From an uncultured Psychroserpens sp. (GTDB taxonomy: Bacteria > Bacteroidota > Bacteroidia > Flavobacteriales > Flavobacteriaceae), in the NCBI GenBank assembly GCA_947489585.1, contig CANLEE010000001.1, positions 124,001-188,000 of the forward strand: a stretch of DNA of 64,000 bases. The letters run 5' to 3'. This document shows, one piece after another, positions 19,352-28,589 of the stretch (the first letter of the stretch is position 1; the number at the start of each line of letters is the position of its first letter). A program made the translations under genes and the position numbers. The notes beneath the pieces are model-generated. The model was not told the DNA's origin and ran no database searches. It worked only from the letters and a program-made list of their open reading frames with translations.

Positions 19352-20562
19352 TGGGTTTTAATCTCAAAAAAATAGGTCCAGGATTATTGTTTGCAGGCGC
19401 TGCAATTGGTGTGTCACATTTAGTGCAATCCACTAGAGCCGGAGCCGATTTTGGTTTCGGGTTAATTTGGGCATTACTTCTTGTAAACATCTTCAAATAT
19501 CCTTTTTTTCAGTTCGGTCCTCGTTATGCAATGGCAACAGGAGAAACGCTTCTTGATGGCTATAAAAAGCTAGGCAAAAGTGTTTTAATTGCCTATTTCG
19601 CATTGACTTTTGCTACAATGTTTACCATTCAAACCGCGGTGACCATTGTAACTGCTGGATTGGCAAAATCAATTTTTGGAGATTTCATTTCTACTGAAAT
19701 ATGGACAGTCATTATCCTAAGTATTTGTTTTATAATTCTAATTATTGGTAAATACAGTTTTTTAGATAAACTGATGAAGTTTATTATTATCACTTTGACC
19801 ATAAGTACTATTGTTGCTGTATATTTTGCATTTCAAAACACATCTCAGCAAATATCTATAACTCAAGTATTCCCAAATGCTATGGAATTTGGCTTCTTAA
19901 TAGCTTTTATGGGTTGGATGCCTGCGCCTTTAGACATTTCTATATGGCATTCGCTTTGGGCTATAGAAAAGAAAAAATCAGATACAGAATTTACAGTAAA
20001 ATCATCACTTTTCGATTTTAACGTAGGGTATTTTGCTACTATTATTTTAGGTCTAGGCTTTTTAACTTTAGGAGCATTAGTAATGTTTCAAAGTGGAGAA
20101 GATTTTAGCGGGAAAGCAGGTGAATTTTCCAATCAACTTATATCAATGTATACTAAAAGCTTAGGAGATTGGTCATATATTATTATTGGTATTGCTGCTT
20201 TTACAACCATGTTTAGTACTACATTAACAACATTAGATGCCTCACCAAGAGCTATGGCAAAAACGACAACACTTTTATTTGGTGATATTCTAAAACGCTC
20301 CTATCTCATGTGGATTTTAATCTTAATAACGGGTACCATTCTAATTTTCTTTTTCTTAAAGTCTGAAATGGGATTACTCATTAAAATCGCAACTATATTA
20401 TCGTTTTTAACAGCACCTTTTTATGCCATTATTAATTATAGATTAATCAGCAGTAATCACACTCCTAAAGCATGGCGACCATCGATGAAACTTCATGTTT
20501 TAAGTTGGATGGGCATCCTATTTTTAATTGGTTTTAGCATCTGGTATCTTACCATTTTATAA
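19351..20562 (+). CDS. Nramp-related transporter lacking the canonical metal-binding motifs
   Basis: Integral membrane protein of 403 residues with about eleven helices, Nramp-like overall: KKIGPGLLFAGAAIG at helix 1, GPRYAMATGETLLDGY, and TLTTLDASPRAMAKT. In canonical Nramp proteins helix 1 carries DPGN and helix 6 carries MPH, which bind manganese or iron. Here the helix 1 position reads IGVSHLVQS and helix 6 reads GWMPAPLDISIWHS, so the acidic and histidine ligands are missing. The fold is probably that of Nramp, but the substrate may not be Mn/Fe. ATG shares a base with the TAA of the upstream sigma gene, suggesting coupled expression. Confidence 0.85.
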   Translation: MGFNLKKIGPGLLFAGAAIGVSHLVQSTRAGADFGFGLIWALLLVNIFKYPFFQFGPRYAMATGETLLDGYKKLGKSVLIAYFALTFATMFTIQTAVTIVTAGLAKSIFGDFISTEIWTVIILSICFIILIIGKYSFLDKLMKFIIITLTISTIVAVYFAFQNTSQQISITQVFPNAMEFGFLIAFMGWMPAPLDISIWHSLWAIEKKKSDTEFTVKSSLFDFNVGYFATIILGLGFLTLGALVMFQSGEDFSGKAGEFSNQLISMYTKSLGDWSYIIIGIAAFTTMFSTTLTTLDASPRAMAKTTTLLFGDILKRSYLMWILILITGTILIFFFLKSEMGLLIKIATILSFLTAPFYAIINYRLISSNHTPKAWRPSMKLHVLSWMGILFLIGFSIWYLTIL

Positions 20563-20585
20563 CATCTCATTTATAATTTACTTTG

Positions 20586-20593
20586 TATCTTTG
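20586..20593 (+). promoter_or_regulatory. -7 box TATCTTTG upstream of lipA
   Basis: Exact TAnnTTTG 19 nt before ATG 20613. It overlaps the extended frame from 20583 and so excludes that start. Confidence 0.65.
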
Positions 20594-20612
20594 CAATCCA
20601 CAAATACAATAC

Positions 20613-21491
20613 ATGGATTCAAAAATTGCATCTTCTCCTATCATAAGTCGAGAGCCTAAACCAAAATGGCTTCGTGTAAAACTACCCACAGGTAAAAAAT
20701 ACACCGAATTAAGAGGTCTTGTCGACAAGTATAAATTAAATACCATTTGTACATCAGGAAGCTGCCCTAATATGGGTGAATGTTGGGGAGAAGGAACTGC
20801 CACTTTTATGATTTTAGGAAATGTATGTACGCGTTCATGCGGATTTTGTGGTGTAAAAACTGGCAGACCAGAAACTGTAGATTGGGATGAGCCTGAAAAA
20901 GTAGCCCGCTCAATCAAAATCATGCAAATTAAACATGCCGTTTTAACAAGTGTTGATCGAGACGATCTCAAAGATATGGGAAGCATTATGTGGAGTGAAA
21001 CTGTAAAAGCAGTTAGACGCATGAATCCTGAAACAACACTTGAAACACTTATTCCTGATTTTCAAGGTATAGAAAAACACATTGATAGAATTATAGATGT
21101 TGCCCCTGAAGTAGTCTCTCATAATATTGAAACTGTTAGACGTCTAACACGTGAGGTTCGAATTCAAGCTAAATATGATCGGAGCATGCAGGTTTTAAAA
21201 TATTTAAAACAGCAAGGACAACGTAGAACTAAATCTGGTATCATGCTTGGTTTAGGTGAAACTCGTGAAGAAGTAATTGAAACGCTTCATGATTTAAGAA
21301 CTAATGATGTAGATGTAGTTACTATTGGACAATATTTACAACCAAGTAAAAAGCATTTACCTGTAAAACAGTTTATCAATCCAGATCAATTTGATGAATA
21401 CAAACAAATAGGTCTTGATTTAGGATTTCGTCATGTTGAAAGTAGTGCTCTAGTTAGATCTTCCTACAAAGCTCAAAAACATATCAATTAA
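20613..21491 (+). CDS. lipA: Lipoyl synthase LipA
   Basis: Radical-SAM enzyme of 292 residues that inserts two sulfurs into octanoyl groups on lipoyl domains of 2-oxoacid dehydrogenases and GcvH. Both iron-sulfur sites are seen: the auxiliary cluster C46-x4-C51-x5-C57 ([12 protein letters not shown]) and the radical-SAM C72-x3-C76-x2-C79 (CTRSCGFC). The C-terminal RSSY serine motif, which ligands the auxiliary cluster, is present (LVRSSYKAQ). ATG 20613 is chosen because the alternative upstream codon lies in the -7 box. The stop overlaps gap by one base (TAATG). Confidence 0.96.
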   Translation: MDSKIASSPIISREPKPKWLRVKLPTGKKYTELRGLVDKYKLNTICTSGSCPNMGECWGEGTATFMILGNVCTRSCGFCGVKTGRPETVDWDEPEKVARSIKIMQIKHAVLTSVDRDDLKDMGSIMWSETVKAVRRMNPETTLETLIPDFQGIEKHIDRIIDVAPEVVSHNIETVRRLTREVRIQAKYDRSMQVLKYLKQQGQRRTKSGIMLGLGETREEVIETLHDLRTNDVDVVTIGQYLQPSKKHLPVKQFINPDQFDEYKQIGLDLGFRHVESSALVRSSYKAQKHIN

Positions 21492-22486
21492 TGATTCGTG
21501 TAGCTATTAACGGGTTTGGCCGTATTGGACGTCGAGTTTTTAGGCTTATTCAAGACAGGGATGATATTCAAGTTATTGCCATCAATGACCTTGCTGATGC
21601 AAGAACATTAAGCCATTTATTGAAATACGATAGTATTCATGGCGTATCTAAGCATGACATTTCTTGTACTGAAAACACTATCATTTTAAACGGAAGACAC
21701 ATAAAATTATTCAATTTTAATCATCCAAAATTGATAGATTGGTCGTCTTTAAATCTAGATTTTGTTATCGAAGCTACCGGAAAATTTAAAACTTCCGAAG
21801 ATTTAAAACATCATATTAACAATGGTGCTAAACGTGTGATTTTATCAGTTCCTCCTATTGAAGATGATATAAAAACTGTAGTACTAGGTGTGAATGACCA
21901 TGAAATTTCTGGTGATGAATTCATTTTGTCTAATGCTTCATGCACAACTAATAATGCTGCACCAATGATTGCTGTAATTAATAAGCTTTGTGGTGTTAAA
22001 CAAGCCTATATTACAACTGTGCATTCATATACAACAGACCAAAGTTTACATGACCAGCCACATAAAGATTTACGTCGTGCTAGAGCTGCAGGGCAATCTA
22101 TAGTGCCTACTACAACAGGTGCAGCAAAAGCACTCACAAAAATTTTTCCAGAACTTTCAAATGTTATTGGAGGTTGTGGTATTCGAGTTCCAGTAGCTAA
22201 TGGATCATTGACAGACATCACATTCAATGTTGAAAAAACTGTAACAATAGATGACATTAACCTTGCTTTCAAAAAAGCTGCTGACACACATCTAAAAACG
22301 ATTTTACAATATACTGAAGATCCAATTGTATCTATTGATATCGTCGGAAATACCCATTCTTGCATATTTGATGCTCAAATGACTTCTGTAATTGGAAATA
22401 TGATAAAAATTGTAGGTTGGTACGATAATGAAACTGGTTATTCGAGTAGAATTTTAGATTTAATTTGCAATTTATCGATGAAATAG
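21491..22486 (+). CDS. gap: Glyceraldehyde-3-phosphate dehydrogenase, type I
   Basis: NAD-dependent glycolytic dehydrogenase of 331 residues. It has the N-terminal Rossmann motif INGFGRIGRRVFR, the catalytic cysteine in NASCTTNNAAP, the histidine in TVHSYTTDQ, the anion-site TTTGAAKAL, and the C-terminal WYDNETGYSSR. It converts glyceraldehyde 3-phosphate to 1,3-bisphosphoglycerate. It is co-transcribed behind lipA with a 1-nt overlap, an unusual partner for a glycolytic gene. The organism could carry a second GAPDH elsewhere, and this copy might favour gluconeogenesis. Confidence 0.94.
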   Translation: MIRVAINGFGRIGRRVFRLIQDRDDIQVIAINDLADARTLSHLLKYDSIHGVSKHDISCTENTIILNGRHIKLFNFNHPKLIDWSSLNLDFVIEATGKFKTSEDLKHHINNGAKRVILSVPPIEDDIKTVVLGVNDHEISGDEFILSNASCTTNNAAPMIAVINKLCGVKQAYITTVHSYTTDQSLHDQPHKDLRRARAAGQSIVPTTTGAAKALTKIFPELSNVIGGCGIRVPVANGSLTDITFNVEKTVTIDDINLAFKKAADTHLKTILQYTEDPIVSIDIVGNTHSCIFDAQMTSVIGNMIKIVGWYDNETGYSSRILDLICNLSMK

Positions 22487-22508
22487 TGTCTTTTATCGAA
22501 TAAATATT

Positions 22509-22516
22509 TATATTTG
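22509..22516 (+). promoter_or_regulatory. -7 box TATATTTG upstream of TPR hybrid kinase
   Basis: Exact TAnnTTTG, 21 nt before ATG 22538, in the short gap after gap. Confidence 0.6.
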
Positions 22517-22537
22517 TCCAAATGAAAGTGGCCAAAT

Positions 22538-24769
22538 ATGTCCCAAACTAAATACTACATAGTTGCTTTTTTAATTAGCTTTTCGTGTGCTATATCTGCT
22601 CAGACCAATGAAACTGAAGACATAGACGTGCTGAAAATGCGTATTCAAAACACCATCATCAAATCAGATCTTGATAGTGAACGAGGTGATTATTTTAACG
22701 CAAAAGACAATCTCGAAACAGCATTAGATTTAGCTATAAGCATAGATGACAAAAAAAGTCAAGGAATTATACACACTAAAATTGGAAAACTTCAATTCAC
22801 TGTTAGCGAATATGACAAGGCATTAGTATCACTTACTAAAGCCGCAGGCATACAAAGAGAATTAAACGATGATGTCAATCTCGCTATTACATATAGTATT
22901 AAAGGTGTACTTCATTCTAGTAAAAAAGAATATAAGGATGCATTAGGCTATTTAAAATCTGCAAAAACACTCTTTGAAGAAGAAGGTTTAGAAAGTAATA
23001 TTACCGAAGTCACATTTAACCAAGCTAAAATACATTTCAATTTAAAAGATTATAAAACAGCTAAGGCACTTCTAGAAAATACAATTGTTTCTGCTAAAAA
23101 GAACAATCAAAATAGTATTCTCTCAAATGCATTAATTTATAGCGGTAAGACTTTAGATAAGTTAGGCAATAACCAACAAGGCATAGATTTGGCTAATGAA
23201 GGGTTGGAAATTGCCCAAACTAACGAACTTATAGAAAATGTTAATGAGGGCTATCTAACACTAAGTACTATTTATGAAAATGATAGAAACTTTGAATTAG
23301 CACACGAGTACCTTCAAAAACACCTAATACTATCTGATTCTATCTTAAATATTCAACGTGCAAACCTATCACCAGAACGGAGAGCAGAATATTTAAAAAC
23401 ATATAACGCTGCCGAGTTAGAAAAATTGAAAACAAAAGTCGAAGAGCAAGAATCAGACAGTAATCTCGCAAAAATTACGACTATACTTAGTATCGCATTA
23501 ATTACGATTTTATCATTACTAACACTATCACTTTATAAAAACAATAATATTAGATTAAAATCTAATAATATGCTTCAGGAGAAAAATGACGATTTGATTG
23601 AAGCAATGAAACGCGCCGAATTAGCCTCAAAAACTAAAGCCAATTTCTTATCAACTGTAACTCACGAGTTAAGAACTCCATTGTATGCCGTTACTGGCTT
23701 AACAAATATGTTATTGGAAGAAAAGCCTAATCCTGAGCAAATTCCGCATTTAAAATCGTTAAAATTTTCAGGAGATTATCTATTAACATTTATTAATGAC
23801 ATCCTTCAAATCAATAAAATTGAAGCTAATAAAGTAGAATTAGACCCCGTATTGTTCAATCTTAAAACTAAGGTTGAAAATGTATGCTCTGCACTTAATA
23901 ATTCAGCATTAGATAATAACGTCCAAATGCATTATGAATATCAAAAAGGGCTGCCAGAAACTTTTATTGGTGACAATCTTAAAATTTCTCAAATCCTAAT
24001 AAACCTTATCGGTAACTCTATCAAATTTACTAAAGATGGTGATATCTGGGTTCGAGTAAATAGTATTTCGAAGAAGAATAATGACCATGTCTTACGTTTT
24101 GAAATTGAAGATAATGGTATCGGTATCTCTAAAGAAAAACAAGATAATATGTTTGAGAGCTTCTCCCAAGGCTCGATACAAATCAATAGGAAATATGGTG
24201 GAACAGGTCTTGGTCTATCTATTGTAAAAGGTCTTATTGAAATATTAAAAGGAAAAATCTACCTTAAAAGTGAACTCGGAAAAGGAACATCATTCTTCTT
24301 CGAAATCCCATTAACCTACGCTCCAGAAACTGTTAAAATCGAAAAAGAAGATTATTCTAAAAACATTAGCAAATTGGACATTAGCAACATTAAAATCTTA
24401 ATTGTCGAGGACAATAAGATTAACCAAATGATTACAAAAAAGATTCTAAACAAAATGAATCTTGAATGTGATATCGTAGACAATGGTGAAGCCGCAGTAG
24501 AAAAAGTCAAAGAAACTGAGTACAAAATCGTTTTAATGGACATTCATATGCCAGGAATTAGTGGTCTAGAAGCCACTAAAATTATTAGAACTTTTGATAA
24601 AGACTTAACCATCTTTGCACTTACAGCTGTTACACTCGAAGATAAAATGCATGAGTTTGAAGAAGCTGGATTTGATGATATTATTTCAAAACCATTTAAA
24701 CAAGAAGATTTTGAAAAGAAATTATACGAAGTCTTAGCTGAAAATCAAAACTCAACAGCATCATTTTAA
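22538..24769 (+). CDS. TPR-containing hybrid sensor histidine kinase / response regulator
   Basis: A 743-residue sensor. A signal peptide (residues 1-21) leads to a periplasmic tetratricopeptide domain (about 30-290, repeats of A-x-Y/F helices). One membrane helix at about 312-333 and a short linker follow. HisKA has the phosphorylated His376 in VTHELRTPLY. HATPase_c has NLIGNSIKFTKDG, DNGIGIS and GGTGLGLSIVKG. The C-terminal receiver domain has Asp668 (LMDIHMPG). There is no DNA-binding output domain and no regulator gene beside it, so a phosphorelay to a distant HPt or regulator is likely. It has the same architecture as the kinase at 43512-45797. Confidence 0.92.
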   Translation: MSQTKYYIVAFLISFSCAISAQTNETEDIDVLKMRIQNTIIKSDLDSERGDYFNAKDNLETALDLAISIDDKKSQGIIHTKIGKLQFTVSEYDKALVSLTKAAGIQRELNDDVNLAITYSIKGVLHSSKKEYKDALGYLKSAKTLFEEEGLESNITEVTFNQAKIHFNLKDYKTAKALLENTIVSAKKNNQNSILSNALIYSGKTLDKLGNNQQGIDLANEGLEIAQTNELIENVNEGYLTLSTIYENDRNFELAHEYLQKHLILSDSILNIQRANLSPERRAEYLKTYNAAELEKLKTKVEEQESDSNLAKITTILSIALITILSLLTLSLYKNNNIRLKSNNMLQEKNDDLIEAMKRAELASKTKANFLSTVTHELRTPLYAVTGLTNMLLEEKPNPEQIPHLKSLKFSGDYLLTFINDILQINKIEANKVELDPVLFNLKTKVENVCSALNNSALDNNVQMHYEYQKGLPETFIGDNLKISQILINLIGNSIKFTKDGDIWVRVNSISKKNNDHVLRFEIEDNGIGISKEKQDNMFESFSQGSIQINRKYGGTGLGLSIVKGLIEILKGKIYLKSELGKGTSFFFEIPLTYAPETVKIEKEDYSKNISKLDISNIKILIVEDNKINQMITKKILNKMNLECDIVDNGEAAVEKVKETEYKIVLMDIHMPGISGLEATKIIRTFDKDLTIFALTAVTLEDKMHEFEEAGFDDIISKPFKQEDFEKKLYEVLAENQNSTASF

Positions 24770-25773
24770 TTTGAAACAAACACACTCACTTGCTTATCAA
24801 AAGCCTCATGATTATCTATTTGAAACGAAATAGGTAAATAATATAATTGAGAAGGGTGATTTATAAACGTATCCTTCAACCTCATATAATCTTTTTCAGT
24901 AGTCAATACAACTTCCTTTTGTTTTAGAGTTTCAATTTCCGAAGCTGAAAACACGTGATGATCTTTATAATTTAAATGTTCAAAATCTATAGATTTAGAT
25001 TTTAAATAGCTTACTAGTGGTTTTGGATTTGCAATACCTGTAACTAAAGTCACTTGCTTTTCTTTCAATACATCCAAAGCATAATGACCACTTCCATTAT
25101 GTATATCTTCCGAATATGAAATCGAACTAAAGTATACCGATTGGTGTTTAAATGGTTTCAACTGTCTTATAATTTGTTCTTTTTCAGAAGCTGATAAAGT
25201 CAATGGACATTTAGTCACTACAATGATGTTTGCCCGCTTTGCTCCTGATCTCGATTCTCTTAAATTTCCTGTTGGCAACACAAAATCATCACAATACAAA
25301 TTATCATAAGCAGTCAATAGTATAGCAAAACCTGCTTTCACTTTTCTATGCTGAAAAGCATCATCCAAGAGAATTACATCTGGTTGCTTTTGTTTTACAA
25401 GTTGGGAAATTCCATGTTGACGATTAGCATCAACACTCACAATAATATCATTAAATTTTTGATAAAATTGAAACGGTTCGTCTCCTATAGTCTTAGCAGT
25501 AGCATGCTCATCTGCGATAATAAAACCTGATGATTCGCGTTTATATCCACGACTCAAAGTTGCTACTTTATGAGTGTTTTTTAATAACCTAATCAAATAC
25601 TCAATAGTTGGTGTTTTACCTGTACCTCCTGTACTCAAATTCCCAACACATATCACTGGAAACTCATATGACTTTGAAGATTTCCATCCTAAATCATAGA
25701 ATTTGTTTCGCAACCAAGTCACTAAATAATAAATGGGAACGAAAGGAAAGAGTATTTTTCTGAGTAGCTTCAT
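24766..25773 (-). CDS. lpxK: Tetraacyldisaccharide 4'-kinase LpxK
   Basis: Membrane-associated P-loop kinase of 335 residues that phosphorylates the 4' position of the lipid A disaccharide, the sixth step of lipid A synthesis. The N-terminal hydrophobic hairpin (FPFVPIYYLVTWL), the Walker A motif GNLSTGGTGKTP, TLSRGYKRES, the VILLDDAFQHRKV block and LTTEKDYMRL are typical. It shows that the cell makes a lipid A-based outer membrane. Its stop overlaps the convergent kinase gene by 4 bp, leaving no room for a terminator between the two. Confidence 0.95.
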   Translation of the reverse strand: MKLLRKILFPFVPIYYLVTWLRNKFYDLGWKSSKSYEFPVICVGNLSTGGTGKTPTIEYLIRLLKNTHKVATLSRGYKRESSGFIIADEHATAKTIGDEPFQFYQKFNDIIVSVDANRQHGISQLVKQKQPDVILLDDAFQHRKVKAGFAILLTAYDNLYCDDFVLPTGNLRESRSGAKRANIIVVTKCPLTLSASEKEQIIRQLKPFKHQSVYFSSISYSEDIHNGSGHYALDVLKEKQVTLVTGIANPKPLVSYLKSKSIDFEHLNYKDHHVFSASEIETLKQKEVVLTTEKDYMRLKDTFINHPSQLYYLPISFQIDNHEAFDKQVSVFVSN

Positions 25774-25792
25774 TAGAACGAAGTTAATATTT

Positions 25793-25800
25793 TATATTTG
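25793..25800 (+). promoter_or_regulatory. -7 box TATATTTG upstream of Nif3-like gene
   Basis: Exact TAnnTTTG, 25 nt before ATG 25826, in the 52-bp divergent region with lpxK. Confidence 0.6.
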
Positions 25801-25825
25801 TTTTTAAACTAACACCATAAATAAT

Positions 25826-26920
25826 ATGATTGTTCAAGATGTTATTAACCACTTAGAAGCATTAGCACCTATAGCTTATGCTGAAGACTTTGACAATGTC
25901 GGACTACTAATTGGTGATAAAAATGCAAAAATTTCGGGGGTTTTAGTCACTTTAGATACTTTAGAAACCGTTGTAGATGAAGCCATTGAAAAAGATTGCA
26001 ACCTTATCGTGAGCTTCCATCCTATAATATTTAAAGGCTTAAAGTCGCTTACAGGAAAAAATTATGTGGAGCGAACGGTTTTAAAAGCCATTAAAAACGA
26101 TATTGCTATCTATGCAATTCATACGGCTTTAGATAATGCCCTCAAAGGCGTTAATGATATTATATGCAATACACTAGGTTTGGTGAATAAGAGTATTTTA
26201 ATTCCTCAAAAAGGGACTATTAAAAAGTTAACTACTTATGTTCCCGTCGGAAATGCGAACACTCTAAGAACTCAACTGTTTAAAGTAGGTGCTGGAAATA
26301 TTGGAAATTATGACAACTGTAGTTTTAATGCTGAAGGTACTGGAACATATAGAGGTAATGAAGGCTCTAATCCAACATTAGGAAAAAAAGGTGAATTACA
26401 TGAAGAGCAAGAAGTTCAAATTTCTGTGACATTCAACAAACATATAGAGTCAAAACTATTAAGCACTTTATTTGAGCACCATCCTTATGAAGAAGTTGCT
26501 TTTGAAGTAACAACTCTAGATAATTATAATCAAAATATCGGGATGGGCATGGTTGGTGAACTCAAAAATGAACAATCAACAACATTATTTTTTGAATTTT
26601 TAAAAGAAAAAATGAATGTATCGTGTATAAGACATTCAGAAATTTCAAAAGCATCTGTTAAGAAAATTGCTGTTTTAGGAGGTTCTGGAAGTTTTGCAAT
26701 TTCAGCAGCCAAGCGAGTTGGCGCAGATGTTTTGATTACTGCCGACTTAAAATACCATGATTTCTTTTCCGCAGAAAACGATATCATTTTAGCAGATATT
26801 GGACATTATGAAAGCGAACAGTTCACAAAAAACTTTTTAGTAGACTATCTCTCGAAAAAAATTACTAATTTTGCAGTCGTTTTATCAACGACGAATACAA
26901 ATCCAGTAAAGTATTTATAA
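25826..26920 (+). CDS. Nif3-like dinuclear metal centre hexameric protein
   Basis: A 364-residue member of the Nif3/YbgI/YqfO family, long form with an inserted PII/CutA-like domain at about residues 130-230. The metal ligands of the family are present: FHPIIFKG, HTALDN, the ADLKYHD segment and GHYESE. Members are sometimes called GTP cyclohydrolase 1 type 2, but that activity is not established for most. It lies 2 bp upstream of the coiled-coil zinc-ribbon-family gene, a pairing conserved in many bacteria, so they likely form one transcript. Confidence 0.92.
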   Translation: MIVQDVINHLEALAPIAYAEDFDNVGLLIGDKNAKISGVLVTLDTLETVVDEAIEKDCNLIVSFHPIIFKGLKSLTGKNYVERTVLKAIKNDIAIYAIHTALDNALKGVNDIICNTLGLVNKSILIPQKGTIKKLTTYVPVGNANTLRTQLFKVGAGNIGNYDNCSFNAEGTGTYRGNEGSNPTLGKKGELHEEQEVQISVTFNKHIESKLLSTLFEHHPYEEVAFEVTTLDNYNQNIGMGMVGELKNEQSTTLFFEFLKEKMNVSCIRHSEISKASVKKIAVLGGSGSFAISAAKRVGADVLITADLKYHDFFSAENDIILADIGHYESEQFTKNFLVDYLSKKITNFAVVLSTTNTNPVKYL

Positions 26921-26922
26921 TT

Positions 26923-27702
26923 ATGGCAAAAAAAGCTGAAGCAACTGTAGAAGATCGATTAAGAGCATTGTATGATTTACAATTAATCGACTCTAGAGTA
27001 GATGAAATTAGAAACGTGAGAGGAGAATTACCTCTCGAGGTTCAAGATTTAGAAGATGAAGTTGAAGGTTTAAATACAAGGCTTGAAAAGTTAGCAACTA
27101 ATCTAGATTTAATTGACGATCAAATTAAATCAAAAAAGAACTTAATTGAAGAAGCCAAAGCGCTTATCAAGAAGTACACAGAGCAACAAAAGAATGTTAG
27201 AAATAACAGAGAATATAATTCTTTAACTAAAGAAGTTGAATTTCAAGAATTAGAAATCCAATTAGCTGAAAAGCACATTAAAGAATTTAAAGTTCAAATC
27301 GATCAGAAAAAAGAAGTGATTGATGAGACTAAAGATCGTCTTAAAGATCGTAAAACACACTTAAAGCATAAGCGTAGTGAGTTAGATGCTATTTTAGCTG
27401 AAACTCAAAAAGAAGAAGAAGCACTACTTAAAAAATCTGAAGATTTCCAAAAGAAATTAGATGAGCGTTTAGTTAATGCCTACCTACGCATTAGAAACAA
27501 TGTTAAGAATGGATTAGCTGTTGTGGCAATTGAAAGAGGCGCTTCTGGAGGATCATTCTTTACAATTCCGCCACAAATTCAAGTGGAAATTGCATCTCGT
27601 AAAAAAGTAATTACTGATGAACATAGTGGAAGAATCTTAGTTGATGCTGCATTAGCACAAGAGGAAAAAGAGAAAATGGAGAAAATGTTTTCTAAACTAT
27701 AA
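26923..27702 (+). CDS. Zinc-ribbon-family coiled-coil protein, cysteine-free variant
   Basis: A 259-residue protein. Residues 8-185 are a long antiparallel coiled coil (EDRLRALYDLQLIDSRVDEI, then heptads rich in E/K/L). The C-terminal part aligns with the C4-type zinc ribbon that ends this family (zf-RING_7/CdsZ-like). The usual C-x-x-C positions read GASGGSFFTIPPQ (206-218) and TDEHSGRIL (231-239). There is no cysteine in the whole protein, so it cannot bind zinc as its relatives are thought to. Its function is unknown. It is cotranscribed with the Nif3-like gene and ends at a good terminator. Confidence 0.88.
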   Translation: MAKKAEATVEDRLRALYDLQLIDSRVDEIRNVRGELPLEVQDLEDEVEGLNTRLEKLATNLDLIDDQIKSKKNLIEEAKALIKKYTEQQKNVRNNREYNSLTKEVEFQELEIQLAEKHIKEFKVQIDQKKEVIDETKDRLKDRKTHLKHKRSELDAILAETQKEEEALLKKSEDFQKKLDERLVNAYLRIRNNVKNGLAVVAIERGASGGSFFTIPPQIQVEIASRKKVITDEHSGRILVDAALAQEEKEKMEKMFSKL

Positions 27703-27723
27703 TCCATTAAGCACTTATATTTT

Positions 27724-27756
27724 AAAGCCTTTATCAAAATTGATAAGGGCTTTTTT
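27724..27756 (+). terminator. Terminator after Nif3/zinc-ribbon operon
   Basis: A 13-bp stem (27724-27736 with 27741-27753, one G-T pair), loop AAAT, followed by three more T. It starts 21 bp after the stop. Confidence 0.8.
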
Positions 27757-27833
27757 CATTTTAATAAAACTTTTACAAACTTCATATTAAGGTTTCATAT
27801 CTTTATTCGACCTATTGAAAAAGAAAAGCACAC

Positions 27834-28490
27834 ATGAAAAAATTACTATCAACATTAGTCCTAATTGTATTATTTAGTTGTCAAAATAATGCTCAGGTAA
27901 ACAAAAAGCAACAAGCCGTTATAGACGCAGAACCCATTGAAGCCCCTTTAGAAAACGGGAAAGCCAGAGCCTACTTTGCTAGCGGCTGTTTTTGGTGTGT
28001 AGAGGCCATTTATGAAAGTGTAAAAGGTGTTGAAGAATCAATTAGCGGTTATTCAGGTGGATATACAGAAAACCCAACTTATAAATTAAGCAATACAGGA
28101 GCTACAGGACATGCTGAAGCTGTTGAAATTATTTACGATCCAAAAATTGTTAGTTTCGCAACATTAGTAGATGTATATTTTGCGTCTCAAAACCCAATAC
28201 AAGTCAATGGTCAAGGTCCAGATAAAGGGTCTCAATATCGCTCTATTATCTTTTTTCAAAATGAGACTCAAAAGAAAATCATTGAGGAGAAAAAAGCAGC
28301 TTTAGCAAAGCAATTAAATGCAAAAATCGCTGCCGAAGTTTATCCATTTCAGAAATTCTGGGTTGGTGAGGACTACCACCAAAATTATGAAAGACTACAT
28401 CCTAATCAAGGCTACATAAGAAGTGTATCAATCCCTAGATTAAATCGATTTAAAGCTAAAATGCCTGAGGTTTTGAAGGAAAAACACTAA
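27834..28490 (+). CDS. msrA: Peptide-methionine (S)-S-oxide reductase MsrA, lipoprotein form
   Basis: Repairs methionine-S-sulfoxide in proteins. It has 218 residues: a lipoprotein signal peptide with lipobox LFSC16, a short linker, then the MsrA domain with the catalytic GCFWC (Cys52) and the GYSGGYTENPTY, GHAEAVEIIYDP and QYRSIIFF blocks. The lipobox means it is anchored in the envelope and probably protects periplasmic or outer-membrane proteins. A near-consensus -7 box, TATCTTTA, lies at 27798-27805. No msrB is adjacent. Confidence 0.95.
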   Translation: MKKLLSTLVLIVLFSCQNNAQVNKKQQAVIDAEPIEAPLENGKARAYFASGCFWCVEAIYESVKGVEESISGYSGGYTENPTYKLSNTGATGHAEAVEIIYDPKIVSFATLVDVYFASQNPIQVNGQGPDKGSQYRSIIFFQNETQKKIIEEKKAALAKQLNAKIAAEVYPFQKFWVGEDYHQNYERLHPNQGYIRSVSIPRLNRFKAKMPEVLKEKH

Positions 28491-28506
28491 TAAAATTTAC
28501 AGTTCA

Positions 28507-28531
28507 TCGATAAAATTTGGTTTTTTATCGA
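28507..28531. terminator. Hairpin after msrA (possible terminator)
   Basis: Perfect 9-bp arms TCGATAAAA/TTTTATCGA around a 7-nt loop, 16 bp after the msrA stop. The T-run lies in the 3' arm and no further U-tract follows, so termination is only a possibility. Confidence 0.4.
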
Positions 28532-28589
28532 CAAAAAATGTATTTTAGCAATTCAGCAATGATAGATTACCCAAATCTAAAATACATTT

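Noticed and set aside
20567..21022. 151-aa ORF antisense to lipA
   Set aside because: It lies opposite a strongly conserved gene and its translation shows no domain, signal peptide or promoter box.
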